Origin: Pegoplata infirma
Lineage: Eukaryota > Arthropoda > Insecta > Diptera > Anthomyiidae
Length of the DNA stretch: 64,000 nucleotides
Reading direction: 5' to 3'
NCBI GenBank assembly: GCA_963921195.1
Contig: OY992540.1
Span: 19,782,380-19,846,379 of the forward strand
Of the stretch, positions 22,902-33,656 are shown piece by piece. A program made the position numbers and the translations under genes. Within the stretch, counting starts at the first letter, position 1. Every line of letters begins with the position of its first letter. Under the pieces are notes generated by a model. It was not told the origin of the DNA. It searched no databases and saw only the letters and a list, made by a program, of their open reading frames with translations.

Positions 22902-22932
22902 CATGTAATTTTACAAGGTTTTTTTTAGTGTA

Positions 22933-23168
22933 AAAACATTTGCACCTTTTGGCAATTCGGATCATTGCACCATTTCCGCATCCTTCTCGTATTCCGATCT
23001 TCGTAACGTTTCGACAACAGCTACGGTTTCAGTTTTCATATATGAGAGGCTCGTTGGGCAGAACTCAGCGACTTTTTCCGGCGTTTCAACTGGAAACTCT
23101 GTTTCCTCAACGGCAACGTCGACGTCACGGCAAAAATGGTCAGAAATGTTATCGTGTTTGGAATGAAG
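22933..23168 (+). pseudogene. Jockey/CR1-like endonuclease fragment, part 2
   Basis: TFAPFGNSDHCTISASFSYS is the same block as LAPLGNSDHHAISAS at 11,285. A degraded homologue of the 11,340-11,510 region follows to about 23,168. It is cut there by the next element. Confidence 0.8.
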
Positions 23169-23301
23169 TAGGGTTCGCAAATAACCGCAGTTTTCCTTAA
23201 CCGCGGTTACGGTTAAAATTCAAGCGGTTAACGGTTATCCGCACTCTTTTAAAATAATTTTTATTTATTTTTTTTTTATTAATAAAAATGTATAATTGAA
23301 G

Positions 23302-23850
23302 TTAGAGATGGGCGCTTGAGTGATTTTTGACTCACACATACTCACGACAGGAATTTTTTAATCACGCACACTCACTCACGAACATATTTTTTCTACTCAC
23401 ACTCACTCACAATCACGTGAGTAAATTTAATACAACTCACGTGCACTCACGCAAGCTTCACTCACACTCACGTTGACTCACACTTATTTAAACAAAAAAA
23501 AAATTCAAAAACTAAAATTTCAAAAATCTTGCAAAATTTTTAGCAAAATTTAAAGTTCAGCGAAATGTTACATTTAATTTTTAAATTCAAAAATTTTTTT
23601 TGTTGCTTTTTTTGGTATTAAAGGAAATATTAAGAGAAAATAAATAAATAACGCAAACTCACGCAAAAAAATCGACTCACGCACACTCACTCACGCAAAA
23701 ATCTTACTCACGCACACTCACTCACGAAATTTTTTTCACCACTCACACTCACTCACAATCACGTGAGTAAAATTGAATTTAGTCACACTCACGCGTGATC
23801 ACGCGTGAATCACGTAAATCACGCTCTAATCTGCTCATGTGCCCATCTCT
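23302..23850. mobile_element. hAT-type MITE made of CACTCACG words, 8-bp TSD
   Basis: AATTGAAG is duplicated at 23,294-23,301 and 23,851-23,858. The ends ttagagatgggc and gcccatctct are complementary, a common hAT MITE terminus. The interior is largely repeated actcacgcacactcactcac words. A truncated relative lies at 62,829-62,921. Confidence 0.88.
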
Positions 23851-24009
23851 AATTGAAGTACATTACTGATTTTATGTAAAATGTATACTTACAGTGGAGG
23901 GTATACTTTTGGGTTTGGTGGGAGTAAGTTAATTAAGTTTTTAATTAAATCTACGAATTTTTTAATAAATTTTTTTTCATTTTTTTCTGTGTATGGATTC
24001 TAAATAATT

Positions 24010-24390
24010 TTAAATTTCCGTGTTTTTCTTTAGAAAAAGCTTCAGTTGTTGAAAAAATTTTTCTATAGAAAAAGTCCCAGATTCTAAGATTTTCTATTTC
24101 AGTAGACAAACAGAAATTTGTTCTGAAAAAGACTCAGATTCTGAAATATTTTTCCTTAGAAAAAGTCTTAGATTCTGCGACATATTTTTTTATAAAAACT
24201 GTTTTAGATTCTAATTATTTTTTTCTATAGAAAAAGTTTTAGACTCTGAGACATTCTTTTAGTAGAAAATTATTTAGACTCTGAGGCATATTTTCTAAAG
24301 AAAAGTCTCAGAAAAATGCTCAGATTCTGAAATACTTTTGCAAGAGAAAAAGTTTTATATTCTGAGGCAATTTTTGAATCTATAAATTTA
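24010..24390. repeat. Degenerate ctcagattctgag/tttctatagaaaaa repeat
   Basis: About eight diverged copies of a 45-50 bp unit. It is the clearest of three blocks of this family (also 2270-2700 and 18,370-18,560). Confidence 0.75.
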
Positions 24391-24554
24391 ATTTTTTTAT
24401 TCTTTGTTCCTTTTTTTTATTTTTCTAAATAAACCTATTTTGCCCTACAAATCTTAAGTTAATTAAATTAACCATAACCGCAGGATTTTTAGTTCGGTAA
24501 CGGTTACTGTTAAATAGTGCGATTAACCGCGGTTACGATTAAAACCGCATCAAT

Positions 24555-25290
24555 ATGATAAAGCGGTGTCATCAATATTAAGAAAAGTGTCATCAAAAAC
24601 AAGATTTTTTTTTTATTTCTTGCTATTTTATATTTTTTAAAATTTACATGTTTTTTATTTTCCTTTCTCGTTTGTTAGGCTAAGCCTCTAGCCACTGACC
24701 TATAGCATATCAACTAATAATAACACTAAAAATCCATTTTGTTTATTGCGTGCTATAACATTTAAAGTTTGTGTGTCACTATGCTCTGCCAAAAGCTGTG
24801 AGAGCTTTTGGATCCACATTAGCAAACGTTATCAAAGTAAGCAAAAGACAGTTATTTTGCATAAAACTAAAAATTTTGAGTCATTACAAATTAGCAAACG
24901 TTATCTAACTAAATGCTATTTTTCGAGATTTTTCTCCATTGGTGGCTCAACAAGCTAAGTAGTGGATAATAAACACTAGAACTGGGAGGTCGCGGGTTCA
25001 AGTATCAGCCAGGGCAGCAATTTTTTTTATTTTTTTTTTAAATATATTTACTTTTTTAATTATTTTGATATTACAGTAAAAAAAATATACCAATTTTAAA
25101 GCAAGTCAGGCTTGCGAGGGCTCCAAAGAAATTACTTCTTAAGCTAATTAAGTTGTGTTTCACGTGAAAAAATCGTAAATTTTTCATCATATTGAAGAAA
25201 AACTTCATCAATATGGTGAAAGTTGTCATTAAAATTGATGACAGCAAATCATGAAATCGTTTCATCAATATTATGAAGCATTTTTCTTTG
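24555..25290. mobile_element. Probable non-autonomous element with catcaatatgatgaa words and a tRNA-like core
   Basis: Words such as gtcatcaatattaag and catcaatatgg occur near both edges in opposite senses (24,550-24,605; 25,180-25,290). The interior has attagcaaacgttatc twice (24,819; 24,889) and a tRNA-like module. The ends are not precisely defined, so this is a likely but unproven element. Confidence 0.4.
24942..25019 (+). pseudogene. tRNA-like module with B box and T-run
   Basis: An A-box-like taagtagtggataa (24,956-24,969) and a B box gcgggttcaagtatc (24,992-25,006) are about 30 nt apart. The 3' part (aggtcgcgggttcaag) resembles the module at 56,346. A run of nine T, a possible Pol III terminator, starts at 25,021. 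Stem pairing is imperfect, so it is probably tRNA-derived and not a working tRNA. Confidence 0.5.
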
Positions 25291-26449
25291 ATTGTGGTTA
25301 AAAACAAACTACCATATACCATTTTTCAAACATTTCATTAAAATTTCTTTAAAAACCGCCATTGGTCTCTTGACGTCATTGGCGGGGAAAAAATTATATG
25401 ATAAAATATTTTAAAATACAATTTTAAATGAATGAAATCCTCAAGAAAATATTTATTGTAAACAAGACAATAAACCAACTGAAAGAAGACCAAGATAAAC
25501 AAACTGTGTGTATTTATTTCACTTCACTTTATATATTTTTTGTTTTTTAGTAGTGCAAAAGAAAAATGAAACGTATACTTGAACGTAAAATACTTAAGTT
25601 AACAAACGAAGAATTGCTACCAAAAGTTGGCGTTTTATTTTTTTACCTTTTTGCAGTAACAACTTTATGTACAACAGTAAGTCGAGTTATTTTATAAGAA
25701 AAAGGGCAGACATTATGCACAGGAAATCGTTTTTAAATTTTAAAAAAAGCTATTTTTTTGTATTGGTGTTGGAACTAAATGCGTTTAATTTACATTGTTT
25801 ACATGCGTATGTATAATTTAAAATAACCCAGTTGGCCAAAAAGTTGTTGATGATATTGTTTTTAAAAAATAAACCCCGTAAAATAAATGGACAATAAAAA
25901 TAAAAATTTTGTGTACACATTTGTACTATCCATTTTCCGTTTTTTAATTTAACTTTATACCCCTTAAATTTTTTGGAAATAAACTAAGAGAAAGAAGAGG
26001 TGTACGATCCTCCCCAATTTTGAGTCGGTTTTCTACAACATTTAAAATTGTTTACATTTTGTAAAAATATATTTTCAATTTTACCTTATGAAAAGAATTC
26101 AGTACAACTCTGTTTTTAGTTACATACTTTTTTTCTTTTCTTTGGTTGAAATTACTAACTTGCCGGAGAACTTGCAGAAGAACATAAAAACGCCAAAAAG
26201 AAAACATATTTTCAGGACAGGGATGTTTTGATTGGGTATTCAGTTTTGTACCATCTTCCAAAAAAAAATACTTTTTTTACCCTCAAGGTACCAATTTTTT
26301 GTTTCGTTTTTAATTTATTAAAAAAAACGCAAATATTATTTGCAGAAAATGGAACCCTGTGACCGGTTCTATACTGGGCCAAAGCGACAAGGGACCGGAT
26401 TTGTACTTGAACTGTTTATTGATGGGAAATTAGCACTTTAGCATGGCTG
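25291..26449. other. Region without recognised gene
   Basis: AT-rich, no domain or repeat recognised. It may be single-copy. Confidence 0.4.
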
Positions 26450-27078
26450 CACTAAAAAAAAACCTTGTAAAGTTACCAAAAAATCTCGTGATTTTACGAG
26501 GCTATTCTCGTAAAATAGGAGGTAGGTAAAATTCTCGTAAAATTACGAGGACTTCTTCGTAATTTTGAATGCCCCAAAAATTGGTAAAATAACCAATTTT
26601 ATTGGTAAAAATATTTTTTTAAAACCGAAAAAATACAAAAAAAAAATGGTAAACTTACAAAAAAATATGGTAAATGTGTTTAAAAAATGGTAAATTTACA
26701 AACCGAAATGGTAAATTTACAAAAATAAAAAAAAATTTGTTAAAAAACATAAATCCTCGTAATAAAATCATTTTTGTAAAATAACTGTTTTTTTTTTTTT
26801 TTGTAAATTAACTAGAATCCTTGTAATGAATTTTTAAAAATTTTGTCAATTTTTTTTTTTAAATATTTTTCAATAAAAAAAACAAAAAATTGTTTTTTTT
26901 TTGTTAAACAACATAAATCCTCGTAATAAAAACTTTATTGTAAAACAACAGTTTTTTGTAAAATAACATTTCAAAATGGTAGAATACAATTACGAAAATA
27001 AACTTTTATAATTACCAATAAAACTGTAGTTCTGGTTTGAGCAAAGTATAAGATTTTTTGTTAAAAAATAAGGAAAAT
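26450..27078. mobile_element. gtaaaattac-word MITE, one end missing
   Basis: The end cactaaaaaaaaaccttgta is followed by tcgtgattttacgaggctat and then words shared with 27,530-28,282 read in reverse (attaccaataaaactgtagt, tttgttaaaaaataaggaaa). It breaks off at the 160-bp-type block, lacking about 90 bp of the other terminus. Confidence 0.7.
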
Positions 27079-27245
27079 CTATAATATAGACTCGAAAACG
27101 GCTGAACCGATTTTAATGAAATTTTCAGGGAATATTCAGAGTAGTCTAGGGAGTAACACTGTGCAGTCAGATTTTTGAGTTTTTGCGTGTGGGCGGAGGG
27201 GCGTGGCAAAATAAAATTTTTACATTGCACCATTAATGACATCTA

Positions 27246-27482
27246 CACTCAAAAAAATAAACTGGTAAAACGCCAGGTAAAANNNNNNNNNNNNNNNNNN
27301 NNNNNNNNNNNNNNNNNNNNNNNNNNNNNNNNNNNNNNNNNNNNNNNNNNNNNNNNNNNNNNNNNNNNNNNNNNNNNNNNNNNNNNNNNNNNNNNNNNNN
27401 NNNNNNNNNNNNNNNNNNNNNNNNNNNNNNNNNNNNNNNNNNNNNNNNNNNNNNNNNNNNNNNNNNNNNNNNNNNNNNNNNN
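27246..27482. mobile_element. gtaaaattac MITE, mostly lost in the gap
   Basis: CACTCAAAAAAATAAACTGG and a few more bases (27,246-27,282) are the terminus of the family; the rest is N. The flank reads catcTA before it, and the same repeat unit at 28,390 has catctata with no insert, so TA is the likely target. Confidence 0.7.
27283..27482. other. Assembly gap, 200 N
   Basis: Exactly 200 N. The left side is a MITE end and the right side is 160-bp-type repeat, so the missing DNA is probably the rest of one MITE and the true length may differ. Confidence 0.95.
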
Positions 27483-27529
27483 TTTTCATGAAATTTAAAC
27501 CAAAGATAGAACTAACCGAGTACTTACTA

Positions 27530-28282
27530 CTCTCAAAAAAATAAACTGGTAAAACGCCTGGTAAAATGCCTTATAATCCCGTTCTACCAATATTTAACAA
27601 TATTCCTTGTTTTTTCACAAAAAATCTTGTACTTTGCTCAATCGAGAACTACAGTTTTATTGGTAATTTTACAAATTTATTTTCGTAATTGTTTTCCACC
27701 ATTTTGAAAGGTTATTTTACTAAAAAAACTGTAATTTTACAACAAAGTTTTTATTACGAGGATTCAAGTTGAATTACAAAAAACAGTTATTTTACAAAAA
27801 TAATGTTATACGAGGATTTATGTTGTTTAACAAAAAAAACTATTTTTTTTTTTGTAATTCATTTTTTTTATTGAAAAATATTTTAAAAAAAGTTGACAAA
27901 ATTTTGAAAAATTGATTACGAGGACTCTAGTTAATTTACAAAAAAACAGTTATTTTACAAAAATGATTTTATTAAGAGAATTTATGTTGTTTAACAAAAA
28001 AAATGTAAATTTACCATCTTGGTTTGTAAATTTACCATTTTTTAAATATATTTACCATTTTTTCTTGTTAGTTTAACATTTTATTTTTTTTTTATTTTTC
28101 CGGTTTTATAACAATATTTTTACCAATAAAATTGGTTATTTTACCAATTTATGGCGCATTCAAAATTACGAAGAAATCCTCGTAATTTTACGAGAATTTT
28201 ACCTACGTCATATTTTACGAGAATAGCCTCGTAAAATCATGAGATTTTTTGGTAACTTTACAAAGTTTTTTTTTTTTGAGTG
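27530..28282. mobile_element. gtaaaattac-word MITE, TA TSD shown by an empty site
   Basis: The left end CTCTCAAAAAAATAAACTGG and right end AAAGTTTTTTTTTTTTGAGTG are flanked by TA (27,528-27,529; 28,283-28,284). The unoccupied version of the target, acaacTAtttgccaaatta, is present at 28,464-28,482. The interior is diverged tttacaaaaa/ttgtaaatttacc words. 753 bp, non-coding. Confidence 0.92.
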
Positions 28283-29354
28283 TATTTGCCAAATTAGAGC
28301 GTGATCGGACAAATGGGCGTAAAATGCCATGCTTTTTTGCCTATGGGCGGAGAGGTGGGCAAAATCTAATTTTTACATTGCACCACTAATGACATCTATA
28401 TATAAAAAAACGGATGGACCGATTTTGATGAAATTTAAACCAACGATAGTACTAACCGAGTTACAACTATTTGCCAAATTAGAGCGTGATCGGAAAAATG
28501 GCCGTAAAATGCCATTCCCCTTTGATTTTAGTTAAATTTTCATCACTGGTAGTGTTAACCGAGTGCGGAACTATGATCGGAAAAATGGCCGTAAAATGCC
28601 ATTCCCTTTTGATTTTAGTTAAATTTTCATCACTGATAGTGTTAACCGAGTGCGGAACTATGTTAAACTACGATTGGAAAAAGGGGCGTAAAATGCCACG
28701 CCCCTTTCTACTATACTGGACGTTGTTTGCCTGTTTCGCAATCACACAAAAACAGCTGAACCGATTCTCACTTGCTAACCAAGTGCATTTGTAGGCCATA
28801 TAAGATCGTTATTGGAAAAAGGGATCAAAATTGCAACGCCCTTTGTACTATACTGAACACGATTGAACAAAGAGGCGGTTATTGCCACACCCCTTTGTTT
28901 TATACTGAACGTTATATCTGCCTGTTTTAAAATCACGCAAAAACGGATAAGCAGAATCTGTCACTAATGATAGAACTAACCGCGAGGGAACTGTAGGTCA
29001 TATTTAGAGCGCTATTCGGCAAAGGGGTATAAAATGTCACTCCCGTTTTTCATAAATAAATAGTTATTTCCTCCTCTTTCGCAATCACAAAAAAACGGCA
29101 AAACTGATGTCAATGAAATTTGCAGCACAGATAGTACTAATCGAGGATGCAGCTGGGAACTTTAGACTATCACGATTCGATAAAAATGCGTTAAATGACA
29201 CGCTCCTTTGTATTATACTTAACGTTATGTCTGTCTGTTTCGAAATCACGCAAAAACGGCTGAACCGATTTTGTTGAGATTTCTCTATAGATAGTGCTAA
29301 CCGAGGGTGGAACCAAACTTTACTAGCTGCGTATCATATGATTTTTTTGTAATA

Positions 29355-30615
29355 CACTCAAAATAATAACTCTGTTAAATTACAGAAAAGCTCTGCTAAT
29401 TTAACAGAGTACACCATACTTTTCCATCTGACAACATTTCTTGGTAATTTTACAAAAAAACTCTGTAAAATGATTTTGACAGAAAAAAACAGTTAATTTA
29501 CAGAGTTTATAGTAAAATACTGGTTAAATATGACAGCTTTTTTACAGAGAAAACTTTGTAATTTTACTACAAAAGGATTTGGACAAAAAAAAACTGTTAA
29601 TTTACAGAGTTTCTAGTAAGATATTGGATAAATAAACCACCATTTAGCAAAGAAATCTATGTAAATTTACATATATTTGTAAAATACATTTGATGCAAAA
29701 AAAAAATTACAGAAAAACTCTGTAGATTTACAGAGTTTAGTTAAATGCATGTTATTTTGTAAAATTTTTATAAGATTTCTGAAAAAAAAATTTTGCTAAC
29801 TTTTTTTGCTACTTTTTCAACTTTTTCTCAAAAAAAAAAAAAATTTACATATAAAATTTGAAAACTACTCAGAACAGAAAACTTTTTGGTTATAAAAAAA
29901 TATGAAGTATATTGCTTAGATCTGTATTTTAGCAGAAAACTCTGTTAATTATCTGTAAAATTTAGATTACAAAGTAAAAAGTAATATAACAGAGGAAACT
30001 TTGTTTTTTTGTCACAACATAATACAAAGTATTTTCTTTAAATCTGTATTTTGACAGAAAACTCTGTCAAATATCTGTTGAATTGAGATTACAGTCATTT
30101 TACAGAGTATTTTACAGAGTTATTATTATGAGTGTATGTAAATTTACATATATTTGTAAAATGCATTTGATGTAAAAAAATTTACAGAAAAAACTCTGTA
30201 AATTTACAGAGTTTAGTTAAATGCATGTTATTTTGTAAAATTTTTATAAGATTTCTGAAAAAAAAAATTTTGCTAACTTTTTTTGCTACTTTTTCAACTT
30301 TTTCTCAAAAAAAAAAAAAAATTTACATATAAAATTTGAAAACTACTCAGAACAGAAAACTTTTTGGCTATAAAAAAATATGAAGTATATTGCTTAGATC
30401 TGTATTTTAGCAGAAAACTCTGTTAATTATCTGTAAAATTAAGATTACAAAGTAAAAAGTAATATAACAGAGAAAACTTTGTTTTTTTTTTGTCACAACA
30501 CAATACAAAGTATTTTCTTTAAATCTGTATTTCGACAGAAAACTCTGTCAAATATCTGTTGAATTGAGATTACAGTCATTTTACAGAGTATTTTACAGAG
30601 TTATTATTTTGAGTG
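29355..30615. mobile_element. ctctgtaaa-word MITE with internal tandem duplication
   Basis: The ends CACTCAAAATAATAACTCTG and the complement (ttattattttgagtg) are flanked by TA. A first complete right end occurs at 30,121-30,134 (ttattattatgagtg); the last 480 bp or so (29,658-30,134) are then repeated at 30,137-30,615. Other copies: 35,746, 40,337 and 52,897. Confidence 0.9.
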
Positions 30616-30724
30616 TATGAAAAAAAAAATGGTGCAAGACTGGGGGAAAAATGTTTTTTTTATAATTCCTTATTTTAGTTCTTTCAATGTAAATATCAAA
30701 AAACAAATTCTAAAAAAATAAGGT

Positions 30725-31245
30725 TTTTGCTTATATTAATGAAACATTTCATAAATACTATTGAACCTTTTCATAAATATGGATAAACTTGTCATTAAAG
30801 TTCGACCAATGTAACTGGTTTATAAATATGACGAAAGGTTTTTTAAATACAAAGAATCATTTCATAAAAATAATAATATTTTTTTTTAAGTATTTCAGGA
30901 AACATTTCATGGTATTATGAAAGATTTCATAAATACTATGAAATAGTTTTATAAATATGATCACAAATTAAGCAAAAAATAAATGAAATCTATGAAATGC
31001 TTCATAGTATGTATGAGACATTTCATAATAATAATAATAATCAAGAGTTGCATAAAAGTTCATTAAATTTTATTTTTATATTTATGAAACTTTTCATAAT
31101 GAAATATTTCATAAATATTGACCTTATGAACAATTATGAAACTGCTTCATTGTATTTCTGAAACTGTTACATTGGACGAACTTTAATGAAGATTTTCATT
31201 ATATTTATGATAGCTTTTATAAATACAATGAAGCTTTTTCTTTGT
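30725..31245. repeat. tttcataaatactatgaaa word block
   Basis: Dense diverged and often palindromic words tttcataaata and atgaaacatttc. It resembles the interior of the 53,805-55,337 element. No certain termini were found. Confidence 0.6.
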
Positions 31246-32399
31246 TTGCAGTAGGGGGTTTAAAAAATTGGAAATTTTTAAATGCTAATAAATGAGTCGC
31301 GATTGTAGCACGGTACTTTTGAAGGTCAAAATGTACCAAAAATATTACAATTGTACCAACTTTAACATCCATGATTCAGGTATAACAAACAGCAGCTCCT
31401 AGAAAATAAAAAATAAAATATATAAAAAGTGTAAGAAGATGAAATATATTTTTTTAAATTTTTTTTAACAATACCAGCGGAATGATTGCTTGTGTTAATA
31501 TACAGTGTACTTAGAGTTTTGCAAAGATGCTAGACTATATTTTATTAGCTATTCCAAAAGGTAGATAATAAACAGGGATGGAAAATAAATTATTAAAAAT
31601 TAGTACAAGAACTCAAGAAAAATTATTAAGTTTTATTTTAAAATTATTCCCATCCTTGGGGTTATTAGGATCAAACTGCAGATTTTTTTTTTTTTTTCAA
31701 ATCCCAAACATAAGAAACCGTTATTTTTATCTGTGTCGGGTTCAGATTTGAGACTATGAATTCAGAAGTTTATGTTACGGTTTGAACTCGAAAAGAAACT
31801 CTATATATCATCGACAGTGTCCTCAAGATCCTTTCTTCTAGTAGTAACAACCTCAAGTGCATTTTAAATATGATTTTTCATCAAATCATTTGTTAAACAA
31901 TTCAAAATTCTAGTTGTCTAGATTATCCTCATTTTTTTTTTTAATACTTCTACATTTTTTTGGTTTAAAAACGAAATTTTAATAGCATCGATTAACTCTG
32001 CGAGCATAAAATACTGAAATAAAATTTAATGAATTGTTGTACAACATTAAACTTTTATCTGCTTAAATTAAAAGTGAATGGAGGTGTAGGTGGTAAGCTA
32101 ACGACATACAGACAGACGGACGGACAGACAGACACACTATGTATAAAACATCAAGAGTTTGTTGTAGTTTTATTTGTTCAGTGTTATTATTGCAACAATG
32201 ACACGAAACACATTCTATCAACTACGATGACTACTACTGTTTGCAAAAACTACAATAAAAAAAAATAAAACACATAAAATTAGGGTTTCCCAATTGAAGT
32301 TATTAGATTGTGAAAGGATTAAATTATTGAAAATTCCAAGTTGCCACGAAAGAAATTCTATATTTTTATATAGATGCAGTTAATATTACGCATGAAAAT
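31246..32399. other. Region without recognised gene; short GACA/GACG run
   Basis: AT-rich, with cagacagacggacggacaga near 32,107-32,135. The small frames here are not gene-like. Confidence 0.4.
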
Positions 32400-33118
32400 T
32401 AAAAGTACGCATGTAATATCTTTATCCAACAAAAAGTACCAAAATAGTACTTTTTGATAATTTATTTTTTTTGACAAAAGTTGCTAAAATATAACTTTTC
32501 TATAACCAACAGAAACAAAAAAGTTCATTATCGATTTCTATACCGAAAAATTTGGGTCCATCCCATAGCAACACATTTTTTTCTCTTTGGTACTTTTGGT
32601 ACTCTTTGGTACTTTTTAATAAAAAGTACCAAAATATCCTCTTTTTATCATAAGTAACAAAATATAACTTTGCAATTAAAAAATTCATAATATTACTTTT
32701 TAATAAAAAGTATCAAAATATCCATTTTTTGAATAAGTACCAAAATATAACGTTGCAATAAAGATATTACTTTTTAATAAAAAGTACCAAAGTAGTAATT
32801 TTTATAAAAAGTACAAAATTTGTATTTTTTCACAAAAAGTACAAAATTAGAACTTTTTTACAAAAAGTACAAAATTAGTTCTTTTTATACAAAAGTACAA
32901 AATTAGTACTTTTTTTATAAAAAATACAAAATTAGTACTTTTTACAAAAAGTACTTTTAAATAAAAGAAATTTCCAATACTTATTCAAACATCTTCTTTG
33001 GAACTTATGTTGATTTAACTATAATCATAAGAAAAGTGATAGGAAAAGAAATTCATTAAATTTTGTAGCATCAATCATAGAATTACTAAAAAGTACTGAA
33101 TTAGTACTTTTTGATATA

Positions 33119-33656
33119 AAACAAGTAAGAGAGTTAAATTCGGCTGTGCCGAATCTTTTATACCCTCCAACATTGGGGGGGGGGGGCAATTTCCTCTCGA
33201 ATATGTGTTTAAAAAAATAAGATGCTTTTTGCACAAAAGAAATACAACTTTATCATGATTTGCAAAAAATGTTTTATTCCACGCCCATTGGGAGGGGGGG
33301 GGGGGGTAGGACCGAAAAAAATTACATATTCTAATTCTCTGGTCCAAGTGCAGGACTTTGAACTTCTTGTAGCATAAAAATGTTGCATTTGCCCCCTGTT
33401 CCGATTTTGCTAATTTATGAACTTAAACTGCCTATTAACATAAGACATATTTGTGCCAAATGTCGGGAGTCTAGCTCTAATATTTTGGACTGCATTGTGT
33501 TAACTACAGACGGACGGACATCGCTAGAATGTCTTAGAATCGATCACTGATCATAAATATATATACTTAATGGGGTCCTAGACCGATATTTTGATGCGTT
33601 ACACACGGAATGACAAAGTGAGTATATCCCCATACTGTTGTTGGAGGGTATAAAAA
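33119..33656 (+). mobile_element. Dispersed dipteran-type repeat (tataccctcc...ggagggtata), copy 1
   Basis: It starts aaacaagtaagagagttaaa, then cggctgtgccgaatctttta and taccctccaac. It ends with tacacacggaatgacaaagt, gagtatatccccat and ttggagggtataaaa. An internal cagacggacggacatcgcta is typical of this widespread fly repeat. The start and end phrases are mutually complementary (tataccctccaac/gttggagggtata). Poly-G runs interrupt it. Non-coding. Confidence 0.8.

Larger units (their letters stand above)
21385..22930. mobile_element. TA-flanked MITE of the gtaaaattac-word family, with a nested element
   Basis: The left end CACACACAAAAAAAAACCTT and right end AAGGTTTTTTTTAGTG are roughly complementary, flanked by TA at 21,383-21,384 and 22,931-22,932. 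Taking out the element and one TA rejoins the endonuclease frame around GNSDH. The interior is made of diverged ttgtaaaattac words. A second element occupies 21,864-22,901. A relative in the other orientation is at 50,055-50,457. Confidence 0.85.
23171..24553. mobile_element. hAT-like element with ttaaccgcggttacggtt subterminal words
   Basis: The left end (gggttcgcaaataaccgcag, then ttaaccgcggttacggtta) and right end (gattaaccgcggttacgatt, aaaccgca) are inverted. The type, with dense aaccgcggtt words, resembles known hAT MITEs. The right terminus looks cut, so no TSD can be read. It contains another hAT-like MITE and a ctcagattctgag word block. Confidence 0.6.
27073..29346 (-). repeat. Degenerate relatives of the 160-bp repeat
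   Basis: Repeated phrases gctgaaccgattttgatgaa, actaaccgag, gatcggaaaaatgg and cgtaaaatgccacgcccctt occur at 27,102, 28,413, 28,540-28,640, 28,681, 28,860, 29,100 and 29,250. They match the complement of the 1-1119 array. Two gtaaaattac MITEs interrupt the block (27,246 and 27,530). Confidence 0.8.

Noticed and set aside
27175..27498. Frames running through the gap
   Set aside because: They are made of undetermined residues and have no meaning.
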